Part shown: one piece after another, positions 30,999 through 41,805 of the stretch
Position numbering within the stretch: position 1 is the stretch's first letter
Layout: each line of letters begins with the position of its first letter
Origin: Rehmannia glutinosa
Taxonomy: Eukaryota; Streptophyta; Magnoliopsida; Lamiales; Orobanchaceae
Length of the DNA: 64,000 bases
Direction of reading: 5' to 3'
Assembly: GCA_016081115.2 (NCBI GenBank)
Contig: CM071936.1
Span: 80,267,262 to 80,331,261 of the forward strand
Position numbers and translations under genes: made by a program
The notes under the pieces: generated by a model
Database searches by the model: none
What the model was told of the DNA's origin: nothing
Seen by the model: only the letters and a program-made list of their open reading frames with translations

Positions 30999-31907
30999 AG
31001 AAACATAATAGACAGACTTATGAAGATGATAAAGAGATGTAAACTTTACCAATATTTCCTCCTAATGGATAAAGACTTGGAAGGAAAAAAGAAAACTAGA
31101 ACATTATAGAACAAAAGCAACTCAACCAACAGACTCCAACTTATACAATTGTATAAAGTATTGGTTGCTGCACAAACCATTGAAACCTGCATGCTGTAAG
31201 CAGTTTCACTGACCTTAGATCATCGCCCACTCTCCATGGTGAGCCTTTTCTAACAGTAGTAGATCCAGTGATAAGTGACTGGAAAATAATAGGACGGGAA
31301 CAAAAGAAATCTAATAATTATCTGACGGCACAAAGGAAAGTGGTGAATGGAGAAACAGATTAATTATTGCGGCTGAATTTAAAACTGAATATAAAAAAAA
31401 AAGGCTTGAACAAAAATGTAATTTTAACTTGACTGGGCACTTAGAAAGTAAAAGGACTGGCGAAGGAAAAGAAATTGAAATTTGCAGCATAATTAATGCC
31501 TCAAGGAACCAAAAAGTAAGAAACATTAAAATAAAACTGACCTACACAAAACCAGGCACTAAAAGGGTTATCATTTCCTATATGATAGAGCCTCCTGACA
31601 CCCTGCTTTGAGACAACCGGAGTTTTTTATGAGATTAAGCAAGGTTTAATAGTTCAGAACCCAAAATTTTTAAAGTACTGGAAGGAAACGACGTCGTAAG
31701 CCATGCTTATCTTCATAAATCAAAGAAAGCAACTTTATAGCATTGCTCAACAAAGAGACATCTATACTCCAAATATTCCAAAAAAATAAAGCCACTAATG
31801 CATTGAAACTGCCAAATTAAAAACAAAGCATCATAGCACATGAGAATGAGAGATAACATCGAACTCAATTTAGAAGCCATCCAAAAAGCTAGAAGTATTA
31901 AGGATAC
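30661..31907. other. CACTA element 1 interior; includes an A31 tract
   Basis: No gene recognised. An uninterrupted run of about 31 A lies at 30966-30996. Sequence flanking the RRM exon may be its captured intron. Confidence 0.5.
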
Positions 31908-32115
31908 CTTTGGTCTGACCACCCACTTTCTGTTTGTTGGCAGCTGGGCCAATTCGCATGGGCCTAGTGGAACAAAATCTCCCATTCATCTCAGTCAGGG
32001 CACCATTATATGTCTGCAGGCTCCTTTCTGCAGCAGCATGACTAGCAAACTCAATGAAGCCATAACCTTCTGATTGGCCATTTTGCTTGTTACGGATAAG
32101 TTTTGCAGAGACCAC
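31908..32115 (-). pseudogene. Captured exon of an RBP45/47-type RNA-binding protein, with RRM1 and RRM2 parts fused
   Basis: The exon begins after a pyrimidine-rich acceptor (TTTCTGTAG) and ends at an AAAG/GTATCC donor. It first reads VVSAKLIRNKQNGQSEGYGF and IEFASHAAAERSLQTYNG, the second half of RRM1 of RBP45/47-like proteins. It then passes directly into TEMNGRFCSTRPMRIGPAAN, the end of RRM2. The normal stretch between is missing, yet the frame is kept. These proteins bind poly(A)/U-rich RNA in the nucleus. Intron borders show the capture was from genomic DNA. Confidence 0.78.
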
Positions 32116-32289
32116 CTACAGAAACAAAGAGATACAATGATCCAAAAAAACAAAAGAAACCCTCCAAAATCAAACAACTCAAACATCACAAATTTAGCGC
32201 TCCAACTCTTCATTGCAAAACAGAGCTAATTAGTACAATACATTTATGGTAGCACAAATGCGCCCTTTCACTAATATTCATTAATTAAA

Positions 32290-32574
32290 GGGATAATTAC
32301 AAAAAGTACCCGTGAGGTTTGACCTAATTACAAAAAAACTCAGCTAATTTTTAAAATTACAAAAAGTACCCCTGAGGTTTGATTCAGTGTTAAAATTAAG
32401 GGATATACTGCAATGATTTTATAAATATGAAGGGGGATTTTGAAATTTTCTTGCTTATGAATGGGTTAAATGTTAGACAAAATAAAACCTCAAGGGTATT
32501 TTTTGTAATTTCAAAAAATAGCTGGATTTTTTTTAATTAAGTCAAACCTCAAGGGTACTTTTTATAATTAACCC
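32290..32574. mobile_element. Mutator-like MITE with perfect 9-bp TSD
   Basis: TTAATTAAA flanks both sides (32281-32289 and 32575-32583). The ends are inverted repeats: left GGGATAATTACAAAAAGTAC and right complement GGGTTAATTATAAAAAGTAC, continuing into CCYGTGAGGTTTGAC. Inner copies of 'aaaaagtacccctgaggttt' also pair. It is nested in CACTA element 1. Confidence 0.88.
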
Positions 32575-32583
32575 TTAATTAAA

Positions 32584-33319
32584 TTGGAGAGGCACCCCCA
32601 TTATATGCCTACCTTGTTTTGTTGCAGAGAGGGTACACTCTTCACAGTTCAAAAAGGACAAAGAAATACATGAGCTTCAAAAACTAGAAAAAAGCTCCAA
32701 CTAATCATGAAAAAGCTCCAGCAACAAACCCTAAAATCACAAACTAAAACCACGAAAAAAAACTAATCATGAAAAAAAAAAAGAAAAAGGACAAACTCAA
32801 CACCATACCCTAAAGCTCAAATTTTTACAATTAACCAACAATTCCCCCAAGATTGCATATGAAAAACTCCACAAACTCGCACGACTCCCCGATACAGATC
32901 TGCTAAACTCGTGGGAAAATAAAATAAAATAAAACCCGATTCATTAAAGTCAGTCGCACAATCTTCAATTCCAAAGCAACAGATTCTCCATTACACTCCC
33001 AAAATATGCAGAAATTACGATACCGTAACTTACACAGAAACAAAACGACGACGCCCTCGAACAAAATCCCGAAACTGCAAAGGCTTTGTCGAAAAGATTA
33101 AAACGGAAAAAGAATAGAAAATAGTAAAGCAAAATAAAAATTTGAAGAGATTTGATTCAGTGTGAGTGAATGGTAGTTGGCGAGCGTCAGAGATGAGGCG
33201 ACGGCAGAGACGAGGCGACGGCGGAGATGAGGCGTTTTTGGTTGAGGAGAATTTTGGTTAAGTTACTTGGACTTGGACTTAGACAAATTGGTTGACTGAT
33301 ATGATTAAAATCTAAACCA
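32584..33319. other. CACTA element 1 interior without recognised genes
   Basis: Mostly A-rich on the plus strand. A short GC-rich stretch at about 33180-33235 repeats 'gaggcgacggcrgaga', perhaps an old first exon of a captured gene on the minus strand. No frame is convincing. Confidence 0.4.
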
Positions 33320-33675
33320 AAGAAAAGGTAAAGACACCGGTTTATTGGACTGATGTAATAAGTAAATGATTAGACACCGGATCAACAACTGGTGTCTAAA
33401 GATCTAGTTTCTAAAATATTAAAAACACCGGTTTTAGAACGATGTCAAAACAACTGCTGTCTAATATAAAATAATTTATATAAATAGACGCCGGTTTCGA
33501 AATCCAATGCCAAAACAGGTGTATATTCCAGAATGTTTTTACAATAGACACCGGTTCACGAAACCGCTGTTTTTTATCAAACAACAACACTAATTAGGCA
33601 CCGGTTTCTTACAAAACCGCTGTTATATGGGAAAAGACACCAGAAAAGTCTTAAAACCGGTGTCTTTTTGGTGGT
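33320..33675. repeat. Right subterminal repeats of CACTA element 1
   Basis: Copies of AGACACCGGTTT and AAACCGGTGTC in both orientations, mirroring 27740-28170, end about 25 bp before the right terminus. Confidence 0.85.
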
Positions 33676-33875
33676 GCCGATTAGCAGTTTTCTTGTAGTT
33701 GTTGTATTAAAGAGAATCAGAAGATTGATCACATTTTTGTTAAAGAATAAGCACAAAAATTGCATATTATAGAAGTTCTAGGCTGCAGAAATTAAAGATA
33801 GTTGTAGAGAGAAGAGTTGGTAATACACAAATAATTTATCAACTAAATACAAAATGTTGGAAATTTGATTTTGAT

Positions 33876-34280
33876 AGTCATGACCAAGAAGATGAAGAAA
33901 CAGAGAAACGACCCATGACTTTCGAAATAATGATAACAAGTGAATTAGTAAGGGCAAATATGTAAAATTGAGTAACTGAAAAATAGTTAAGTAGTTAGTT
34001 TCAGTTTTCACAGTTAGGTCAGTTAGTTCGCAGTTAGCTGCAGCATAAGCATAAAAGCAGAATAACTATAAACATTTGAATAACTTTTGAGCAAATTCAG
34101 AAATTTATTCTTCTCTCTACTCGTCTTATCTCTCTTTTCCCCTCCCCCTTAAGTTTAGTGTTTTGCAACTCGATAGAAAGTTTGGTTGTAATTGCAGGTT
34201 AGTGGTTATTGAAAATCATGTGGTGTTCTATCAAGTCCATCAGGAATTGGTTAAAGGAGAGACTGATCCAGATCCTAATA
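33876..34280 (+). repeat. 5' LTR of gypsy element 2
   Basis: Starts AGTCATGACC (TGTCATGACC in the other copy) and ends CCTAATA (CCTAACA in the other), so the TG...CA ends are mutated here. It contains 'agttaagtagttagtttcag', a TATA-like 'cataaaagcag' and a CT-rich leader, matching 39498-39903 throughout. Confidence 0.9.
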
Positions 34281-34281
34281 G

Positions 34282-34293
34282 TGGTATCAGAGC
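34282..34293 (+). promoter_or_regulatory. tRNA-Met primer binding site of gypsy element 2
   Basis: TGGTATCAGAGC begins two bases after the 5' LTR, complementary to initiator tRNA-Met, as in most plant gypsy elements. Confidence 0.9.
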
Positions 34294-34328
34294 TATTCAT
34301 TCCTGGGTAGTGCACTTTTATCTATCGA

Positions 34329-34569
34329 ATGGGAAGAAATAATACAGTACAATCGGAAGAAATGGAGCAGCAATTGGGAGAAATCAAAGAAAAATTACAA
34401 TGGTTTGAAGAGGAAAACAAGGAAGTAAAAGAAAAATTAAATGGTATGGCTAGCAAAGAGCAAGTAGAAGAGTTAGCTAAAAAAATGGATGAGTTGGTGA
34501 GGGCGATAGGCAACAGTGGATGGAAATAGCCATTACAATCAGGTCCAATGGGGAATCACAACCCATTCA
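34329..34569 (+). pseudogene. Gag N-terminus of gypsy element 2 (coiled-coil)
   Basis: The ATG at 34329 opens 66 codons rich in Glu and Lys (MEQQLGEIKEKLQWFEEENK) with heptad spacing, predicted to form a coiled coil as in many plant gypsy gags. A stop occurs at 34527. The coding sense then meets the solo LTR insertion at 34570. Confidence 0.7.
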
Positions 34570-36008
34570 TGTTCGCCAAAAAATATTTGGATCTTTATAA
34601 TGCAAGTGTACAGTGTAGTTTATAGGATAATGGCAAGTAAGGTCGTATTCCTCAAAGATTTACTACAAAACACTTAGGCTATAATAACATCGTATTCCAA
34701 TTTTTTTAAAGCAACTGAATATCACAAGTTTTATAATAATAATCAAAAATAAAAATTAAAAGAAATAAATTCGAACTCTACAAGTATTTTCAACAAATAA
34801 GAAAGCAACCCTAGGCACATAATCTCAACATGCTTCTTCGATATTAAATCCAATCATTGTTTAACAAAACCAATTCATGCGTTTCTATGGGTTCAATTCC
34901 CAAGTTAGTCTATTCCCCCTCCCGGGCGGCGCATAAACAGTAGATTAATAACAATTGTAGATCTCCCGATACGTTACAACCATTATTAATTCCCAAAAGA
35001 TCTATGAATTGAATGACTCCCCACAAACAGTTGTAGGTCTCCCAAATCGTTACACCCGTTTACGTCTAAATTCAATTTTTGTCTTTGTTAAAACTCCTCT
35101 CCCAAATTTTGCACTAACAAATATGACATGCAAATTATTGATCAGATAATAAGCAATTACGAATAAGCACTCGAATTCATAAAATAGAACACATGAATCA
35201 ATTAAGAAAATAATCCATCAAGATTTATCATGAGTCCACAGTTTTGATTATGCCCTAGGATCCGAAAGATTAGCCAAACATTGATAACATATTCATAGAA
35301 AAACTTGAAATCAACATTGTGTCATTGTTTAAGTATAGACAAGAGATCTAAACTAATAAAGAAAATCCTTTCTTGTCAGGATGGATCCTCCTTCCAAGCC
35401 TTCGAAACTCTTGTGCTTTCGTAGATGTGAAATGCCTTGTGGTGTTCTTCGTAACCTAGCCCTCCTCTCTCAGAAGACCTTTGATCTGTGTCATCCTATG
35501 TATTTTGGTGTGTTGTATCTTTTATGAATGATGTAATTTCGTGCAAGCCTTAGTCCCTTGCTAAAGGTGCTTGGAAAGATCACTTGTAGAGTTATGGTAG
35601 GAAAAGGACACAAAAATCCGCCATAGACACACCACACGACCGTGTGGTCCTGCACGGGCCGATCATGTGGCTTGGTTTTGCCCCTGTTTTCTCCTGAACA
35701 CTTCACACGGTTATGTTGCTTCGCACAGACAAGTCACACGGCCATGTCACCCTACACAGGCTGACCATGTGATTGGTTTTCATCCGTTTTCTTCGTCTTT
35801 TCGATCTTCTCTTTGCACTCTTAAATCATGTCCGGGCCTTCTAACTGATACCTTTCCATTTAAGCTCCGTTTCCTGTAAAATGTTACAACAATATGCAGT
35901 ATCATGCCCTTCTAAGAAAATCAAGTAAAACACACTTAATATACATGCAAATGCATCAATAATGTAGTAAAATAATCCCTTAAATGCACGTATATTTTAC
36001 ACGTATCA
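34570..36008 (-). mobile_element. Solo LTR of a different gypsy-type family, 5-bp TSD
   Basis: The segment has TG...CA ends (TGTTCGCC on the left, GTATCA on the right) and is flanked by ATTCA at 34565-34569 and 36009-36013. On the minus strand it begins TGATACGTGTAAAATATACG, matching the LTR starts at 37971 and 38332. Internal CACACGGCCGTGTG-like palindromes lie near 35630-35760. It contains no primer site, purine tract or coding, so the internal region was lost by LTR-LTR recombination. Confidence 0.85.
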
Positions 36009-36013
36009 ATTCA

Positions 36014-36720
36014 CCCGACCAAGAGCTGACGCATGATCAACAAGAGGCGATGCAGGAGTATTACCAACTCCAATGCAGGGGAGGCAAAATGAAAACTCAT
36101 TGAATGCATTCAGAAATCCAAAATTTGAGTTTCCCAAGTTTAGTGGAGATGAACCTCGTGGTTGGCTGAGAAAATGTCAGAAATACTTCACCTTCAATCA
36201 CTTGGCTAACTATGACAAGATCATCTGTGCATCAATGCACATGGAAGGTATGGTCGATAATTGGTATCTTGACTATATTGAGGGAAAGGAACATATGGGA
36301 TGGTTTAAATTTAGTGAACTGGTGTTAGAACGATTTACTGATAATAAGAGTGGGAATGTAATGGGTCAATTCAATAAGATAAAACAAGACACAACAGTAG
36401 ATGTTTATGTGAACAAATTTGAAGAGCTAAAATCTTTTATGGTAGGCATGAATAGATCCCTAACTAAGAATATTTTATTAGCAGTTTTGTTAGTGGTCTT
36501 AAAAATGAGATTTGTCAAATGGTAGAGATGTTAAAGCCTAACAGCCTATCTAATGCCATCCATTTAGTAAGGAAACAAGAAGCCTTGATAGAGTCATTGG
36601 GCAAATATGAACAAACAACAAAAACTTACTCCTCCACTAATAATAGATATAACAAACCAAACACTATAGAAACCAGTAATTGCAAGAGACCTTGGAATAA
36701 TAACCCATAAAAGATATCCT
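36014..36720 (+). pseudogene. Gag core of gypsy element 2
   Basis: After the insertion, gag resumes. The frame 36073-36525 holds FEFPKFSGDEPRGWLRKCQKYF, FTFNHLANYDKIICASMHMEG and RFTDNKSGNVMGQFNKIKQ, the retrotransposon gag core. A frameshift leads to 36519-36710 (SNAIHLVRKQEALIESL), then an Asn/Thr-rich linker. No intact zinc knuckle is visible; Cys residues near 36780 may be its remnant. Confidence 0.82.
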
Positions 36721-36779
36721 CCAGTTAAAAAACTCACACTAGAAGAATTAGAATCTAGAAGGAAAAAGAACTTGAGTTT

Positions 36780-37160
36780 TAATTGTGATGAGTTGTATCA
36801 CATAGGTCACATATACAAATTGCACTACACTCTTGAATACACTAATCCTTTAATTGTCACTGTGGCTGATGGCGGGAAAACTTAGTGTAATTCCAAATTA
36901 GTGTAATTCCAATGCAATGGGAATGGGAAATGGGAAACCATAAGTTTACTACAAGTATCGGGTTTTAAAAATTAGGGGGTTGTGACATAGTATTTGGAGT
37001 TGATTTCTTAAGAAAATTAGGACCAATCACATTTGATTTTAATAAGCAAAGAATCCAATTTTTTAAGAAGAGAAAATAAGTGGTATTGCAGGGTATGTAG
37101 CCTGGGGCCTCTCTAAAGATGATAGATGGTAAACAATTAAAAAAATTGGTCAAAAAATGA
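36780..37160 (+). pseudogene. Aspartic protease remnant of gypsy element 2
   Basis: A GCDIVFGVDFLRKLGPITFDF-type block near 36976-37045 is the second half of a gypsy protease. The first half with the catalytic DTG is not found; the sequence before it is scrambled. Confidence 0.6.
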
Positions 37161-37970
37161 ACCAGTCACATTTTAGGATGCATATGTATGATCTCTAGCA
37201 TAGAAACACCTAAGGGTTACACTAGTCATGAAGCTCTAGAATCTATCCTACTCTAATATAAACAAACCTTTGAAGAACCTAAGTCCCTACCTCCCTTTAG
37301 GTCCCATGACCATAAAATTCCATTGAAAGAATGGAATGTTACCTACAAACAACATGCCTACAGGTACCCCTATGTGCAAAGGGATGAAATTGAAAAGTTG
37401 GTTAGAAAAATGTGAGAAAATGGGATTATCCAGCACATTAATAGCCCATATTCTTCACCTTTACACATGGTTAAAAAGAATGATAGAACATGGAGATTAT
37501 GTGTTGACTATAGGACACTCAATTCACTGACAATCAAGGATAGCTACCCTATACCACTCATTGATGACCTTTTAGATAAGTTGGGACAAGCTAAGGTATT
37601 TTCTAAAATAGATCTCAGAGTTGGATACCACCAAATTCGAGTCCACCCCCTGATATTCCCAAAATAGCCTTTATTACTGTCTCTAGTCTATATGAGTTTA
37701 AGGTAATGCCTTTTGGCCTCATCAATGCACCAGCCACCTTTCAATCACTCACTAATCAGGTCTTTAAGGAGTATCTAAGGAGTTTGTCCGAGTATTCTTC
37801 GATGATATTCTGAGTTATAGTGTTAATATGGATCAACACAAGCAACACATCCACTTAGTCTTTCAGAAACTGCTCGAATACCAATTATTTGCCAAAGCTT
37901 CCAAATGTTCTTTTGGTCAACAAATGGTGGAGTATTTGGGGCATATTATCATCCATCATGGGGTGGAGGC
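37161..37970 (+). pseudogene. Reverse transcriptase of gypsy element 2, cut off
   Basis: Blocks are MVKKNDRTWRLCVDYRTLNSL near 37467, IDDLLDKLGQAKVFSKIDLR, GYHQIRVHP, then after a frameshift VMPFGLINAPATFQSL and a FFDDILSYS catalytic box near 37797. VEYLGHIIIHHGVEAD brings the reading to 37975. There RT meets the foreign TGATATGAG segment and stops. The thumb and all RNase H are absent. Confidence 0.85.
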
Positions 37971-38890
37971 TGATATGAGTAAAATATACGCGCATTAAGG
38001 GCTTAAATGATATATAATTGATGCATTTTGCACGCATATTTAGTGTATTTTACTTGGTTTCCTTTGTTGGGCGTGATACTGCGTAATCTTGTATATTTTA
38101 AAGAAAATGAAGCTAAATTGAAAAAAGGGTGATAGCACATTCCAAATGATATGTAAAAAGACAAGGTACTGGCAAAGGTGTAAAGGAAAAAAACATGGAC
38201 GGTCGAATAAAAGGGAATTTCTTTCGAAAATGTCCAAACGCGCTAATAGTTTTCAGCACTGGCATGTACCCCTTGAGATTATTTTTCTTAAATTGCTCGA
38301 GGATGAGCAGTGGTTTAAGTTTGGAAGATTTTGATATGCGTAAAATATACGTAAATTTAGGCACTTAAAATGATATATAATTGATGCATTTGCACACATA
38401 TTTAGTGTATTTTACTTGGTTTCCTTTGTTGGGCGTGATATTGTGTACTCTTGTATATTTTACAGAAAATGGAGCTAAATTGGAAAAAAGGTAATAGCAC
38501 ATTCCAAATTATATGTCAAAAGACAAGGTACAAGCAAATATGTGAAGGAAAAAAGCATGGACGGTCGAACAAAAGGGAATTTCTTTCAAAAACATCCAAA
38601 CGCGCTAAGAGCTTTCAGCACTGGCAGGGTTTAGTATTTTAGTTTTAACTTGGTTTCCTTTGTTGGGCGTGATATTGTGTACTCTTGTATATTTTACAGA
38701 AAATGGAGCTAAATTGGAAAAAAGGTAATAGCACATTCCAAATTATATGTCAAAAGACAAGGTACAAGCAAATATGTGAAGGAAAAAAGCATGGACGGTC
38801 GAACAAAAGGGAATTTCTTTCAAAAACATCCAAACGCGCTAAGTGCTTTCAGCACTGGTAGGGTTTAGTATTTTAGTTTTAACTTTCTCT
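37971..38890 (+). mobile_element. Rearranged LTR fragments of the solo-LTR family inside gypsy element 2
   Basis: TGATATGAGTAAAATATACG (37971) and TGATATGCGTAAAATATACG (38332) are two LTR starts of the same family as the solo LTR, here in plus orientation. Between them, CTCGAGGATGAGCAGTGGTT and TAAGTTTGGAAGATTT near 38295-38331 look like the last internal bases and purine tract of such an element. Thus a truncated LTR, a tiny internal remnant and a second LTR are present. The second LTR is partly duplicated in tandem. Confidence 0.72.
38416..38883 (+). repeat. Recent 234-bp tandem duplication
   Basis: The stretch from 38416 is repeated from 38650 with only two differences that I can see (agagc/agtgc and ggcag/ggtag). 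Both copies end 'gggtttagtattttag'. The near identity contrasts with the older surroundings. Confidence 0.93.
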
Positions 38891-38899
38891 ACAAAATTT

Positions 38900-39480
38900 A
38901 TATTAAACTGATTCAAGTGGATATGGAAACCTAAGAGAAAGGGCTACAACTTTCATGAAGACCCAGGGGCAAAATCATTTGGCCATTCAACAGCTTCTAA
39001 GTACTTTGTACCATCCTCAGATGGACGGTCAAATCGAGAGAGTGAACCAGTGTCTTGAATCATATCTTCACTATGTGTGCGGCTCTAATCCCAAGGTCTG
39101 GGCCAAATGGTAGCCGCCTGTGGAAACTGAGCCCCAAGTTTGCAGGGCTCTTCCCAATCATTGCACAAATTGGTCCAATGGCTTATAAACTCCAACTTCC
39201 TGACCATGCTTGCATCCATCCAGTTTTTCATGTTTCCCAGCTCAAGCATTGGATTGTCTCTGAAGATATTTTCACACCTAGCCTTCTGCCATTTAATTAT
39301 GATGGTAGTATCATCCTTTACCCTATCTGAATTCTCGCACATCACCACGTTAAGCGTAATAACATCGTTGTACCTCAATTGCTCATTCAATGGTCTCACT
39401 TACCTGAAACTGAGGCTACATGGGAAGACTACACAACTATCACTCAGCAATTTCCGAAGTTGCAGGCTTGAGGACAAACC
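38900..39480 (+). pseudogene. Integrase C-terminus and chromodomain of gypsy element 2
   Basis: Mixed frames give LSTLYHPQMDGQIERVNQCL (end of the integrase core with the QIERVN block), KLSPKFAGLFPIIAQIGPMAY, KLQLPDHACIHPVFHVSQLK, and LPETEATWEDY near 39400. The last block is a chromodomain as in plant chromoviruses, which guides integration to chromatin. Stops and a frameshift near 39110 break it. The purine tract 'cttatggggagcat' follows at 39484-39497. Confidence 0.85.
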
Positions 39481-39497
39481 TATCTTATGGGGAGCAT

Positions 39498-39903
39498 TGT
39501 CATGACCAATAAGATGAATAAACAGAGAAACACACCGACGACTTTTGGAATAACGATACCTAGTGATTAATGAGAGCAAATATGTAAAATCAAGTAACTG
39601 GAAGATAGTTAAGTAGTTAGTTTCAGTTTTCATAGTTAGGTTAGTTAGTTGGCAGTTAGCTGTAGTAGAAGCATAAAAACAGAGGAATTGTAAACATTTG
39701 AATAACTTTTGAGCAAATTCAGAAATATATTATTCTCTCTATTCTTCTTATCTCTCTCTTTTCCCCTTCCCCTTAGGTTTAGTCTTTTGTAACTCGATAG
39801 AAAGTTTGGTTGGAATTGCAGGTTATTGGTTATTGAAAATCAGGTGGTGTTCTATCAAGTCCAGCAGGAATTGGTTAAAGGAGGGATGATCCCAATCCTA
39901 ACA
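39498..39903 (+). repeat. 3' LTR of gypsy element 2
   Basis: Starts TGTCATGACC and ends CCTAACA with intact TG...CA ends. It aligns with 33876-34280 along its whole length. Confidence 0.92.
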
Positions 39904-41012
39904 ATAAGATGGGTGATGACCCGACTTTGATCAAAATTTTGTTGCTAAATATTTAATTATGTAGGAATCAAATAGTATATTGTTAATCTACTTTCCTAGT
40001 AGATGATTGTTACAACCAGTTATACAACACATTTATCTGCATCATTATTCCTTTTCGCATTTCGAGTCTAGCACCCTGCAGTCTTCACACTTTCAAGTTC
40101 AAATGAGCTTTTGTGCTAATGGCGCTACTACACAAAAGACATAAGTTGGTTTATCTTTAGGGACGTCAAGTCAATTCCGTGAGCACTAGCCAAGACGTAT
40201 TTGTGTTGCTGACATAGAATCAGTCTCAACTTGGTTTTCTGTTCTATTCCAATTCTCAAGTTGTAATAGTTAGGGATAGGGATGTGGTTGTTTGTCCTTT
40301 GATTCTATCCCACTTTCATTTTCTCAGTAAATAGTAGTGAAAATTTTAACCATCAAAGTTGGATGTATGGAGAAAAATTAATGATTATGTTGATATGATT
40401 AGGAATCTTTTAGAGATGATTGTTTGTTGATTTTATTTTAGAATTAATAGTGTAAAAGAATTGACAAAAAATTTGAATAAAAAATAAAAATTGAACCAAA
40501 CATAAGCAATATGAATCTCATTTTATATCTTTTGTTATCAAAATTAAGAGAAAATTGATAATAATAGTGATAAATTAAAGAAATTACTGAAATTATTAAT
40601 ATTTATAGGATTAGGGAGAGTAATAAATAATATGGTTAGTATTGAGAAGTGTGAGGGAGCAAGAGAAAATTGCATTAATTTTGGAGAAATGATATATTTT
40701 TTCCATAAACAATCACACATTTCACAAATTTTTCACTGAAAGATGAAAATTTAGAAATATTGGCAGGCAACCGCAACCTAGATTTTCATTTCTAGGTGGA
40801 GTATAAGAAATGAAAATCTAATTCTCATAGGCGTGGTTGAAGGCTTTCCCATTTCTGTACTATTGCTATCAACAATTGGAAAATAAATAGCGAAAGGTTG
40901 GGCATCCTACCACGAGCCCCATACAGCGAACCTTCATGATGTTCAGTTCATTCAGAACCTTGATCACCCTCCTGCTCAAGCTAAGAAACCCTATGGATTT
41001 CGACTTTAAAAG
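39904..41012. other. AT-rich intergenic sequence
   Basis: No gene recognised. Two short inverted segments near 40770 and 40810 (agattttcatttct and agaaatgaaaatct) could fold, but no element borders are visible. Confidence 0.5.
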
Positions 41013-41660
41013 ATGGCAACAACAGGTGTGCAACCTGACCACCCTCAGTCTGGCAAAGTACCTGACAAAAGACACTTATGTCTATTGTTGCTAAGAACGA
41101 AACAAATGCTGAAAAATACGTTGCGTTTGATGCATGGGGCCAGGGTGATTTCATGTGTCGTAACTATGTCCTTAATAGATTTAGTGATGCACTGTACAAT
41201 GTGTATTGTGCGGTGAAATACTCCAAAGAGTTGTTAGAATCTTTGGAGATGAGGTACAAACTGATGATACCAGAACCGAGAAATTTGTGGTCGTCAAGTT
41301 TTGGATTTTATGTTTGTTGATAGAAAACCATGATAGAACAATTTCAACAGTTCCAACTAATCCAACACGAGATCTCTGCTGAAGGAATAGTTTTTTCGGA
41401 GGCATTCCAAGTTGCTGCTTTGATTGAGAAGTTGCCCCAAGTTGGAGAGATTTTAAGAACTATCTCATAGATAAGCGAAAGGAGATGGGACTAGAAAATC
41501 TGATTTTTAAACTAATAATTGAGGAAGACAAGAGAAGGATCGACTCTAAGTCTGGCGAGTCTCTATAGAGTCTAAAGCCGACTTGATGGAGTATAGTTCA
41601 TCAAGTAACAACAAGAAAATGCTAAATACAAAGGTAAAAAGAACAAACAAATAAAAAGTT
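41013..41660 (+). pseudogene. Ty1/copia gag (UBN2 type) remnant
   Basis: In two or three frames the plus strand gives WGQGDFMCRNYVLNRFSDALYN, YSKELLESLEMRYK, SAEGIVFSEAFQVAALIEKLP and LIIEEDKRR. These are the standard blocks of copia UBN2 gag (GDFxCRxYILNxLxDxLY, ISEGMxLDEQFQVAxIIDKLP). An ATG at 41013 precedes them. No protease, integrase or LTR follows, so it is an isolated fragment. Confidence 0.8.
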
Positions 41661-41798
41661 CCAAGAAAATTACTGGCAAACCAAACACGTTAATAGGTGT
41701 GGTTGGATCCATTAGATAATCCAAATAAATCCAAACGGACCCTTATTTAACTATGAGAATTGATGTATGCAAACTACCTAGAAAATCATTAAAATTAT
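41661..41798. other. Short spacer
   Basis: AT-rich, possibly the zinc-knuckle end of the copia gag fragment. Nothing definite. Confidence 0.4.
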
Positions 41799-41805
41799 TA
41801 TACTA

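Larger units (their letters stand above)
27719..33700. mobile_element. CACTA element 1 (En/Spm type), carrying gene fragments
   Basis: The left end is CACTACTACAAAAACGCTG. The right end complement is AACTACAAGAAAACTGC, a CACTA terminus with one base changed and one indel. The 3-bp flanks are GTA and GTT. Both subterminal zones hold many copies of GACACCGGTTTTAAACCGG-like palindromes, the repeated binding sites typical of CACTA ends. The interior has a Ulp1-like protease remnant (an accessory gene of many plant CACTAs), an RRM exon, a bHLH fragment and a nested MULE-MITE, but no recognisable TNP2 transposase. Confidence 0.82.
33876..39903 (+). mobile_element. Ty3/gypsy chromovirus-like element 2 with both LTRs, internally rearranged
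   Basis: Two related LTRs of about 405 bp (33876-34280 and 39498-39903) bracket a primer site, gag, protease and RT pieces and an integrase-chromodomain end on the plus strand. A foreign solo LTR sits in gag and another foreign LTR-type segment replaces the RNase H and most of the integrase. The LTRs share long blocks but have many substitutions, so the insertion is old. No clear 5-bp TSD is visible (TTGAT against ATAAG). Confidence 0.88.

Noticed and set aside
33871..39908. 5-bp TSD of gypsy element 2
   Set aside because: TTGAT and ATAAG do not match; the borders may have mutated or recombined.
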